Of a stretch of DNA of 64,000 nucleotides, positions 35,338-45,900 are shown in pieces (the stretch's first letter is position 1; every line of letters starts with the position of its first letter). Below the pieces are notes generated by a model. The model saw nothing but the letters and a program-made list of their open reading frames with translations, was not told where the DNA came from and did not search any database. The translations under genes and the position numbers were made by a program. The DNA comes from Magnolia sinica (Eukaryota > Streptophyta > Magnoliopsida > Magnoliales > Magnoliaceae), in assembly GCF_029962835.1 (NCBI RefSeq), contig NC_080582.1:77434177-77498176 (forward strand), in the 5' to 3' direction.

Positions 35338-35967
35338 CATGTGGCTAGTGTACCACGTACCACGACCTGGCTGGTGTGTTAACGTCACAAGTTACGTGGG
35401 TCTCATTACGAGGTGTGTTATATCCAAACCATCTGTCCATTTATCCAGCTCGCCGTAGGGCTTGAGCCGAAAAATAAAAAGCAAAACATATCAAAATATC
35501 ACGCTGCAAAAAGCAACGGCGATTGAACATATACCATTGAAACCCTTTTGGGGTCACAGAAGTTTTCAAGCAATATGATATTTGTTTTTCCTCTTCATCT
35601 AAGTTTACCTAACCTCATGAACAGATTGGATGAAAAATATACGTTAAGTTAGGTCCTACTAATGTTTTAATGGAGAGTATTATTGTCGCCTGCTATTTGT
35701 TGTGTGGTCCACTTGAGCTTTGGATATGACTCACTTTTGAAGTCATGCTCTAAAATAATATTTTCAAATGCTCTAAACTGATATTTTCAAATAATTGAAC
35801 GGTGTGGATATAATAAATACATCATTTTGGGGCCTGTATAACTTTTATCTACTTTGAACCATTCGTACAACTCGAGCACGAGGAGCGTTAGCGCTCGTTT
35901 GGCACGACACGTACCCAAGCCAGCCAGGTCGGTGGTGGCTGGTACATCAAGCAATCCGCTTCCACGT
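35338..35967. mobile_element. Foldback MITE, second GGAAGCGG-type copy
   Basis: Shares with 34173-34812 the order 'ggctagtgtaccac', 'gtgttatatccaaaccatc', 'aacccttttggggtcacagaagtttt', 'gcacgaggagcg', 'ggcacgacacgtacc' and 'caatccgcttcca'. The left terminal bases are eroded. Confidence 0.72.
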
Positions 35968-36221
35968 TATTCTCGTTCACTCGATTTTGCAACACTTAGT
36001 ACCGAAAATGCCCCTCCCGTGTCGGATTGTAGGGATGTTCAAGATTTTGTATCAACCTCTCGAGAATCACTTCTATTAGACGATCCGAACCCTTGATTAG
36101 TGGTGGCCTAAAGATTGGATGGTTAGTTTGTCCAATCGTTGTGATCTGAAATATTGGCCATAAAAAGTGCAATGGACTCGATGGACCGTTCAGATGGTCG
36201 TTGTACCCTAAAACTTCTAAT

Positions 36222-36615
36222 CGAGTTATTTGATACTCCTGCTGTGTATGATGTTTGATACACAGGCACTCAGAAATTGCATACGTGGGGCATACATTAA
36301 CTCGAACCAAACCGACTAAATTGTGGAATTCGCAATCACTAAATCACAAACCGAAAATTAGACTGGCTGAATAATCATAACCTCTGATTATTGGACAGTC
36401 GTTTATTGAAACAAGGCTATCGGATTTTATTTTTATTTTTAACTGACTAATAAATACCGACCAATCAGATAGTCAGATAATCAAATAAGCTCAATTTTTT
36501 TTATTCATAATATAAATAAATTGGGACCATTAATTTGGACAGCTGAACTTGATCTAATTTTATTCCACATATGCAATTTCTTAGTGCCTGAGTATCATCC
36601 ATCACACTGCCAGAT
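36222..36615. mobile_element. MITE of the 'TTTGATACTCTGGC' family
   Basis: Left block 'tttgatactcctgctgtg ... gatacacaggcactcagaaattgca' mirrors the right block 'gcaatttcttagtgcctgagtatc ... actgccagattatcaaagt'. Second of four copies in the window. Confidence 0.75.
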
Positions 36616-36709
36616 TATCAAAGTTTACATCAACATATATTGTATACCAAAATACAGTGTACATGAGATGTATGGGATCAGTCCCCATCAATACATGATA
36701 CATCCCTCC

Positions 36710-37343
36710 TAGGGGTGTACATCCAGTCGAACCGAGTCAAGCTAGCCTCAACTCGAACTCGGCTCGGCTCAGTCCTCGAGCCTAACTAGCCAGCTCAACA
36801 CGGTTCGGTCAGTAGCCCGGGCCAGCTCGGGCCGAGTTTGAGCCAAGATCAAGCCGAGTTCGCCATTAAGGCATTTCCACAAACACCTGGATTGCATCGT
36901 CAACATCACTCTGTATGTGAAACAGAAGTAATGGTTTTACAGGTATTTTACCAAACACCTTCTAAGCAACATAAAAACCAATAAAAACCAAGAAAAAAAG
37001 GGGGGGGGGGGGGGGGGGGTTATTTGTTTCATGTACATACCTTCCTTGCCACTAGCCACACTTTGTTGAGTCATTTTATTAAACACTTGGTGAGCAACAT
37101 CAATGGCAAAGTAACCGAGTCACCGAACTGGTTCGATCTGAGTTTGATTCGAGTTGGATTCGAGCTGGATTCGAGCCGAGTCGAGTCGAGCTAGGGCCCA
37201 TTCGAACTCGGCTCAAACTCATTTTCGAGTTCAAAAAAACAACTCGACTTGGCTCAAACTTAGCTTTGAACCGAGTCGAATCGAGCTTTTTCGAGTCGAG
37301 TCGAGCGAGCTAACTAAGCTAGCTTGGTTCGTGTACACCCCTG
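36710..37343. mobile_element. hAT-family non-autonomous element built of CGAGTCGAG-type words
   Basis: Ends AGGGGTGTACA and TGTACACCCCT are perfect inverted repeats. Flanking octamers ATCCCTCC (36702-36709) and ATCCCTCG (37344-37351) match at seven of eight bases, the hAT duplication length. Both subterminal thirds are crowded with GAGCCGAGT/ACTCGGCTC words in both orientations, which may be transposase-binding clusters. The middle (36870-37100) is unrelated and holds a G20 run. No transposase. Confidence 0.88.
37000..37019 (+). repeat. Homopolymer of 20 G
   Basis: Twenty consecutive G, preceded by a run of A, inside the hAT element. Long poly-G is rare in plant nuclear DNA and is prone to sequencing length error. 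Confidence 0.9.
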
Positions 37344-37373
37344 ATCCCTCGCCTACCAGAACACTTAAAATCA

Positions 37374-40125
37374 TGCCACACTATTCATCACTTGATTCAA
37401 ATTGAACAACTTGACGCCAAGCGCCGAGATAGTCAAATACATCAAATGCGATTGTATATGACCGAAATCTAAGAAAATCGGTCACCTATTTAACCATTCG
37501 TAAAATAATTATCAGATGATGAAGTGATTGCCGGAAGGTAATGTTCTTTCTCAAAGATAAAGATAAGTTGTAATTTAGACTTCCATACATAACAATTTTA
37601 ACATATGGGTGCAATTAAACCAAAAATGAATACTTACTACGAGTCATAAGGAACAACTACAGTAAGTCTTTCTGAAAGAACTACTTGTATTAAAAAATGT
37701 AATAGTCCAGCATATGAGTATAGACTTGGATTACAGCAACTCTTAGGATAAAGCTTAATTTTGATAATGAAAAATAAATTTAATTGGTTTATTGGATTGG
37801 TATGAGACAACTTGCTCTGTTGATTTCTTCTGCTATTTATAGGCTTTTCTGGAGGAGAAGAATCATCTAGATGATACACTTCATATTCAACTGTTTCTCT
37901 TCTGTACTTCGACGATTATGGCAGTTGAATCGTTGCTACATTTGGTCTTGCAGATTCTTATGTCTCTTCTTTTCTTCCTCACACGTGTCCTTTTAACCGT
38001 TCCTTTCCACTTCCTATTCAGAATGTCTCTATGCCGTTCGTTTTATTTTCGGATGCCTCTCGACCACCCCCTTACACTCTACTTGTGATTGCCTCTCGGC
38101 TGCCCCAAGTATCCTCTTTTACATGCTACATATTTTCATACAATAATACGCATTCGTTCTTAATTAGTTGTTCCAAGAATTATCAGAAATATGGTACAAC
38201 ATTGCCCTCTACGTTGCCTCGCCTTTAGTTGAAAAGGTGAGAGCGACATTGGTTCAACGTTCGGCACAATAAATGTGATTGCTCAACCGACCAAAAACAT
38301 CAAATTCAATCATCTTGGTCGAACTTGGGAAAAATATCAAATTTGGTTTTCTTGGTCAAAAAATGTCAAAGTCAATTATTTTGTTTGAACTCAGCCATTT
38401 TGATCGAAAAACATCAAATTCAGACATTTTGGTCAAAAAATGTTAAAGTTGGTTATTTTGTTTGAACTTGGCCATCTTGATCAAAAAATATCAAATTCGG
38501 CCATCTTAGTCGAACTCGACTATCTTGGTCGGAAAACATCAAATTTGACCATCTTGGTTGAATCCGGCCATCTTGATCGAAAAATATTAAATTCAACCAC
38601 GACAATGGAGACTTTTGGTTAATACACTCAAGATAAGGCCCATGGTAGACCGAGGTACTAATACAGGCGAGAACTTGGCTTGATACTTCTTAGGCCAGTT
38701 GCATGATTCGATCATGATTCATATGATGTGGTTTAGCCACTAGTGGTAGTTCCAGACCTACCTAGTTTTGTTTTCTATGATACGGTCGATTCTTAAGGAA
38801 GGGTTGCCCCCTTGTATACCTTGCTTTCTTTCTTCAGGAATGACGTTCCTGACCTCCCGTTCCAGTCACTTAAACTCAACAGGCATCGAAGTGATCCATA
38901 TCTTCTAGATAAAAACAGGATGAATATTACATTGTGGGGGAGGTACTGGTGGAACTGGCACCAGGTTTCCCACCGAGCTAACCTCAAATTTTAGTTGAGG
39001 TCTTGTTGGTGTTCTTTCAGCGATGATAGCCATCAACCAGTTTAAGTGCTCGGTCTAGGTGGCCATCCATCTATTGAAGTTTCTAGTCTAAACCCAAGAT
39101 TACTCAACCTGAGCTCGTGATTACTTTGCAATATGTTGAATCTCCATTTGCATATCATATAGCCCAACCGACATATCTCAAGTGAATCAGTCCTAGATGA
39201 TGATGCCCTATCTTGATTTGGAGGATTGGATACCGAGTTTGGCAACAACTCAGGCGTTGGTTGTACTTGCATCTCCTCTTTTAGCGTAGGAGGTTCACTA
39301 ACTCCAGAAGTATTACGAGTACCTCTTCGGCCCATGCTTTACTATTGATCGGTATGTTTATCAAAATTTTAGCGTCTCATCAGGCGTGCAAATCATTGTT
39401 GGCTCTCAATTTATTTTTAATCACATGTGGTGTGTGTGAGCATGCCAGAATCAATTGTGCGGCTTGATTTAAACTGAATAACTCGACTCCAAGCGTCAAG
39501 ATAAGCAAATACATCGAATGAGATCATATATGAAAAACTTGAGAAAATCTGTCGCCTATTTAGCCACTCACAAAATAATTATCAAATAATCAGGCGATTG
39601 TCGGAGGGTAAGATTCTTCATCTGAAGATGGGTTGCAAGTTGCCTTCCATATGAAAAGACTTAACATATGGGCATAATCAAATGAAAAATGAATACTTAC
39701 AGTCAACCAAAAGGAACAACTATAATAAGTCTTTTCGAAGGAATTGCTTGTGTTAGAAATGATAATAGTCCAGCATATGAGCGTAAACTTAGATTACAAC
39801 TAAAGATTACCGCTACTCATATGATAGAGCTTAAATATGAAAAGATAATTTTGATTGGTTTGTTAGAATGGTATGAGATAACTTGATCTATTGATTTCCT
39901 CTACTATTTATATGTTTTTCTATAGGAGAAGAATCAGCTAGATGATATGCTTCATATTCAGTTATTTCTCTTCTGTACTTCGATGGTTATGACAGCTAAA
40001 TTGTTACGCATCTTGCCTATTGGTCACCCTTAGTATCATCTTTCACATACTACATCTTTCCATGCAATGACATATATCCGTTCTTGATTGGTTGTTCCAA
40101 GAATGGTCAGAAATATGATAAAACA
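37374..40125 (-). mobile_element. Short LTR element with two LTRs and a gag-like start (fossil)
   Basis: Direct repeats at about 37374-38201 and 39443-40125 share ordered words such as 'gattcaaattgaacaacttga', 'aaaataattatca', 'taggagaagaatcagctagatgatatgc' and 'ggttgttccaagaat', and both right ends finish in ...ACA. They are LTRs of a minus-strand element. The interior is only about 1.24 kb: a 97-residue open frame starting MGRRGTRN (39042-39335), gag-like in composition, plus a 48-bp minisatellite. No pol genes are present, so the element is non-autonomous and broken. The two LTRs are visibly diverged and differ in length, so the insertion is old. Target duplication uncertain. Confidence 0.72.
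38290..38600. repeat. Compound minisatellite, 48-bp unit made of 29 + 19
   Basis: A 29-base module (ATCGAAAAACATCAAATTCG plus 'gccatcttg') alternates with a 19-base module (GTCGAACTCGGCCATCTTG). Both end in the same CATCTTG, which suggests the short module arose from the long one by internal deletion. About six to seven compound units are visible, inside the LTR element. Confidence 0.85.
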
Positions 40126-40389
40126 ACTTATAAAGTAATCTATAATAAGTTAGTATTTTATTTTACTTTATTAAACATATTAGTATTATATTTTACTTTG
40201 TTTGCATTTAATGGCTAAGATTGTCCAATTTGGTACCTAATATTGTAGGTTAAATGCTTTAAGGTGGGCCGAGTAAATGGTTGATTTAGATCATCTGCCG
40301 TCATACATGTGGCATAATTCAAGTATTTTGGTCGGACATCCCCCTCTTATATATCCTTAAGATGCCCTACTCAATAGAGTTGTAAGGCA

Positions 40390-41060
40390 GGGTTTGGAAC
40401 ATGTGGGCCATGGTAAGTGATCGATACCGTTGATCCAGTTGGCCCTGTTGTCTCATGTTTTAAATTTGTCTGTAACCGATTCTGTTGATGCCATCGATAG
40501 ACCATTCGATCTCATTGAGCAAATGTGGATGATGTTGATGCCATTGATAAACCACTCGATCCAATCGAGAAAATCTAGAAAAATACTATTTGATTGCTGG
40601 ACAATTTTAGAAGTTGTTACTTAGTGGCATCGAAGGATCTTCGATGTCATCTACTGGTCTTCGATATCTGTCGATGCCAACAAAGGTCTTATCGAGTATC
40701 TGCACAGAGTTGCCTAAGTGTGTAATCTATTTCTTATTCTGGTTGCGTAGTATAAATTAGGTGTAATTGGGATTTGGGAGAGATTTAAGGCTTTCTAAGG
40801 TGTTCTAAAGGATTCAAGGGCGTAGCTAGGATTTCAAAGGATATTTAAAAGTTATTCAAATTGGTAAGATCTATTATCTTTTGTAATTTTACTTTCTTAG
40901 TGCATTAATCATCACTTTGCACCATGATTTTTTCCGCAAGAGTTTTACCATGTAAGATTTAAATTATCTTCTTGTTAGGTTTATTTGTACGACCATGATT
41001 GCAATTACTTTGCTTGATTATGATCCGTGTGTTTCCACGAGTCCCAACTTGACCCACCAT
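40390..41060 (+). mobile_element. Possible Copia-type LTR remnant
   Basis: The stretch 40860-40975 ('tcttttgtaattttactttc', 'gcattaatcatcactttgcacc', 'ttttttccgcaagagttttacc') resembles the U5 part of plant Copia LTRs. Upstream are several 'gatgccatcgatagacca' repeats. Ends, primer site and interior were not found. Fossil of uncertain limits. Confidence 0.35.
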
Positions 41061-41431
41061 CAATGAGGGATGGCCAAGAGTCTATTTCCGATATCTTAAC
41101 TCATCAATCAGTGGCCTATAAAAAGAGTGATGAAAAATTGCACGGGTGATCCACTTTCAGTGTATAATTATTAGTCATGCTTTTGTTTGATGAGTGGGCC
41201 CCACCTTGACCAATCAACAAGTCAACCTTGGTGCCTGACTTTGAATTTCAAACGACCCAGCTCCTAACCAAGGTGGTCTAAGCGCCTGAAAATAGCCGAG
41301 GTCGGGTTGAAACTTGACCGGACGGACCGGTTCAAATCTTGCCCGGCCCATGAACTAAGAAAATTGGATTTGGCCATTGTAACGGCCCCGCCCGGTTGCT
41401 TCCATTGGATCCCCTGTTTCGTTTTTTGTCT

Positions 41432-41948
41432 CGGAGCGGCGAACGCGGATTGTGTACGGAGGAGCTCGAGTGGTGTGATACTATGTGGAGCCCACCGTGA
41501 TGTATTGATTTAATCCACGCCGTCCATCCGTTTTTATAGCTCATTTTAGGGCGTCCCAAAATTACATCCAAAGCTCAAGTGGACCACACTAAAGGAAACA
41601 GTGGCGATTGAATGCCTGAAATTGAAAACTTCTTGGGGCCACAGAATTTTTACATCAAGCTGATATTTGTGTTTTTTCCTTCCCTTCATCCAGGTATTTG
41701 TGACCTTATGAACGGGTTGGATGATAAATAAACATCACTGTCGACCCTAAGAAGGTTTCAACGGTGGAAGTCAACATCCCCACTCTTTCTTGTGGTGGTC
41801 AACTTGAGATTTGAATATGCTTCAATTTTGATCTCATGCCCTAAAATGATCTGAAATAATGGAAGGACGGCGTGGATAAAACACGAACATCACAGTACGC
41901 CCCCACAAAGTATCCACATAGCGTGGTGAGCTCCTTACACAATCTGGG
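41432..41948. mobile_element. Foldback MITE, full-length copy with GTGTACGGAG ends
   Basis: Left end GATTGTGTACGGAGGAGCTC and right end GAGCTCCTTACACAATC are inverted. Inside are 'gtggagcccaccgtgatgtat', 'tccacgccgtccatcc' and the mirrored 'ggacggcgtggataaaacac'. Centre contains 'tcaagctgatatttgtg'. Confidence 0.82.
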
Positions 41949-42700
41949 TCCTGTAGTGTTAAAGTCGACCTATATCAGCCCCACAGTGATCCGTGCGTGA
42001 AATCAGAGCTGTCCATCCGGTGAGGTATCCATTTTCTGGCCTGGATTCCAAAAGGTGGGCCAATCCGTAACTCAGATGAGCCACACCACATGAAACAGTG
42101 GAGAGTGGACCAACGTAGGCATCTGTGTGGGGCCCACCATGATCTTCATAAGTCGTCGAACCTTTCATTACGTGAATTCCATCTGGACTAAGGGATAGAC
42201 CAAAGCTCATGCCATTCAGAAACTCATGTGGGCCCACCACTTGATTTTAAGGTTTTCAGAAACGACTTAGCACTGTTCCATGTGGTGTGGCCAACCTAAT
42301 TTTTCGATCCGTCCAATTTTTGGGGTACCCTGTTTATATGGTGGGCCTCATCTGATACACGGTTCGGATGCCACATAGTGGGCCCCACACACCTCTATAG
42401 GTAGCCCCGATGCCATGAGATGACACTGCCTCCGTCGCTGCCCTATCTCCACGTGCACCGCACGTGCCGTCTCAGCAAAAAACGGCCCAAAACAGGTGCA
42501 ATCTTGTGATTTGATGAGAGAGGTGAGTGCAGTTTTGTAATTTTGGCGGGTACCCAGGAAAAGAAAATGGCGTGGGCCGTACTTAAAAGAGGTGGGGCCC
42601 ACCTGTAAAAATAAAATAAAATAAAAGTTAGAATTTTTCTCATCAAAACCTCCACCAAACAACCCATCCAAACGGCCCACATACGATATCATCAATAGCA
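41949..42700. other. Upstream region of the HDR1-like gene
   Basis: Contains eroded MITE words (GTGGGGCCCACCATGATCTT near 42132, GTGGGCCCCACAC near 42378). No clear TATA box was recognised. The 163-residue minus-strand open frame at 42348-42839 is a by-product of GA/CT repeats. Confidence 0.4.
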
Positions 42701-42721
42701 TCGTAAAAACCGGCCCTTGCA

Positions 42722-42748
<27 letters not shown>
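42722..42748 (+). repeat. (GA)n run in the putative 5' UTR of the HDR1-like gene
   Basis: Thirteen AG/GA dinucleotides about 85 bases before the start codon. It faces a 33-base CT run just inside intron 1 (42938-42970). Confidence 0.95.
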
Positions 42749-42752
<4 letters not shown>

Positions 42753-42831
42753 AAAAACCTTCTTCTCTCTTTTTCTCTCAAAGAGAGAAAAACCCATGTT
42801 GGAAAAGCTGTAATTTTGAGCGTAGATCGAG

Positions 42832-42934
42832 ATGGGCACACCAAAATCAGATCAGAAGAGGCCTGATGGGCTTATAGATGGCTTCTCTGCAACCTCTCCT
42901 ACAAAGATCTTCTGGAATTCTAGAAAACGAACTG

Positions 42935-42974
<40 letters not shown>

Positions 42975-45900
42975 TGAGAAATCACAGGATCCTCCATGGG
43001 AGGCTCTGTACTGTGTACTTGTTTAATTAGTTCTAACAATTGAAACTCACCTCCGGTAATCCGGACCGTTGGTCTTCTAAGTCCCGTCCTGGATAGACTA
43101 TCCCCCCAAAATTATCTCCTGCACGGGACAATCCTAACCTTTGGATTTGCGAACCAGAATTCATGGTTTAGAAGAGAAATGCAACAACATTCAATTGGGA
43201 AATTTTTGGGTCATAGCAATCCACAGCAGAAAAATCAGACCAATGGTCTAGATTAGCGAAACATGCACCCCACTCATCAGAACTGGAAACCGAGCTGTGC
43301 TGCCTAAATCCTCCGCCCGCGGACCCTATAGCTCATATTCCCTTGGATTGCGGAAATTTTGGCCCTGCTTACATCGAAAAATCCGTACGGTTTACCTGCT
43401 GCTGCCGGTTGTTTGGCCTTTTATAGATGAAGTCCGTGCGGGCCTGGAATGTGGGCCTAGATAGTCGATGAGCGGGAAAATCTAGACCACATGCAGTAGT
43501 GGGCCAGATGGTTGCTCGGCCTATCCATCTTCATCTACTGATCTGGAAAATCAAACCCAGATGCAGTGGTGGGCCCCACTGACGGCCCATCTTGAAGGGA
43601 GTGTCGAGGGCCTTCCGTTCAAGTCACGGTATTTCTGTTTCACACGAATGCTAGTTCCAGACGCCCCAAGTACAAGCGACATTTAAAATGCACCAGTGGC
43701 CAGGATTTTTCGTACGTGTGTTTGATCAAGAACGGTTAACGAAAATGTTGGGTTGGTATACCCAACGGTCTACATCTAACGTCCACCTGTTGCTGACATG
43801 CTGAGTTGCATGTGCATGTGTTAGGTACGTGGCACATAGAAATGCGTACCAGCCTACGAACATCTGCGACCACCAACGCACGTGTTAAGTTTGCACGTGT
43901 GGTGCGTTTGTATTCAGCGCTTGACGATTGGGGCGTCCTAATTGTAATTGGGATTTATTTATTTTGGGTTTTAGTTTATTTTCCTTAATTTTCTCACGAT
44001 TGCGGCCCCAGCCTCACCCAAGGCCGTTGGCCCACCTTGATGTATGTATGCTGTATGTATGCCGTCCATCCGTTTTGTCAGGTAATTTTAGAGGATGAGC
44101 TAAAAAATGAAGCAGATCCAAGTCTCAGGTCGACCATACCATAGGAAACAATGGTGATTGACTATTAATAAGCTACAAAAGTTTTGGATCAAGATGATTG
44201 TTTTTATCCCTTTATCTAGGTTTTTGTGACATTATTAACTGGTTGTATCTTAAATAAACATTAAGAAAACCTTATGGTGGGCCCTAGGAATTTTTAAATT
44301 GTAGGGCATTCAATCCCCACTGTTTCCTATACTATGGTCCACCTGAGATTTGGATATGCTTCATTTTTAGGTTCCTGCCCTGAAATGATCTAGAAAAACG
44401 GATGGACGGCGTGGATACGGAATACATACATCAAGGTGGGCCCACTATAAGGGCTGCACCTAATCCGTCCTCCCGTATGGGGAGTTACTTGATACTCCGT
44501 CTGCGTATGACGCTTGATACACTGTCACTCCAAAAATTAGATTGGTTGAATAACACTAACCTCTGATTCTAGGACACTTCCTTCTTGTAATGGGACCACT
44601 GAATATTTTTCATTTTTAATCGTCCATTAAATATCTATCAATCTAATAATAGAATCGCCCAAAACAAAATGGTACCATACATCTAAACTGGTACACAAAT
44701 TGTGGACGGCTTAGTTTGAAATATGTTCATGACCATCTGCGTATCATCTATCAAACTGCCAGAGTATCAAAGTATATATATCTCTCTTTTTCTTTTTTCT
44801 TTACTTTGTCCTAAAAGCAAGTTGTTGGGAATACGGACATGGTATGCATATATGCCCATCCAGAGGTACTGCGCAGTAGGTAGTTGCAATATCTGAGCCA
44901 TCCATCAAGTGGGTCTGACCATGGGACTGTTATCATCCAATAATCAGGCTGGTATTCTAGTCAGGAGGGCTACATTGTTAGAAACAGGTGGACGGTTGGG
45001 AAAATGTGGGCCAAGTTCTCTTCAGCTGTAAATTTGTTCTATAACTACAGCCCACTTGATTGATGAATTGAACGGACATGATTCTTCTACCAGGAATCTG
45101 AAAAGTGGGATCCTTCTGATGGATGGATTGGATCTTGCATCTGTACGCCAGGGTGGCACACGTGGTGTCGTGTACATCAGATGACTTATACACGCGCGCG
45201 GCTCAGCGAAGGTCCGATTCCTTCCTCATGATGCACGTGCAGGAGACGTGATAAGATAGGGTAATTTTTTTATTATAGACACGTCTTTCCATCAACTCTC
45301 CTTGGTTTTTTTTACCCTACCAAGCCTATTTTTTCAATATATACTGCTACGTGTACAGACAAATCAATAAAGATAAAAATTCTTCTATTTTTTCAGCTGC
45401 TTTTACCTTAAAACTAAAAGTATTTTTGCCGAAAATCTTCTCTTCGTATCTGAAAAATCTACTTTCGTAATATTAATTTTTGGCCGTTCAAAAAAAAAAC
45501 CTAAGTTTTCAGCCATTCTAAAACAAAAAACGCATAAAAGGGAAGCGTCTACTGCACTAATTTTTGCCTGTGATAAAAAAGACATGGCAACGGTACTTCA
45601 TCGCATATTAGCCGTGTGATAGTGGGGGTATTTTGGGAATAAATTGCATTGTTGTAAATGCAAGGATGGTCCAAAATTGTAGGAGAAAAATGACTATCGG
45701 TTTATATTGCACCTAAGGTGGGGCTAACTGCTTGGTGGACCAACCTGATTTTCATGTGCCAGATGGTCCGTTCCTATGAACGGTCCGGATCTTTTAGAGC
45801 AGGATTAGGTGAGTCGGGGTAACATCTGAGTCAGTGAGTCCCTGGCTGTGGGGCCCACCTTGATTTATGTGTGGTATATCCGCTCCTTCCATCCGTTTTT

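Noticed and set aside
42348-42839. Open frame of 163 codons on the - strand
   Set aside because: It is antisense to the promoter and 5' UTR of the HDR1-like gene and owes its length to the GA/CT run.
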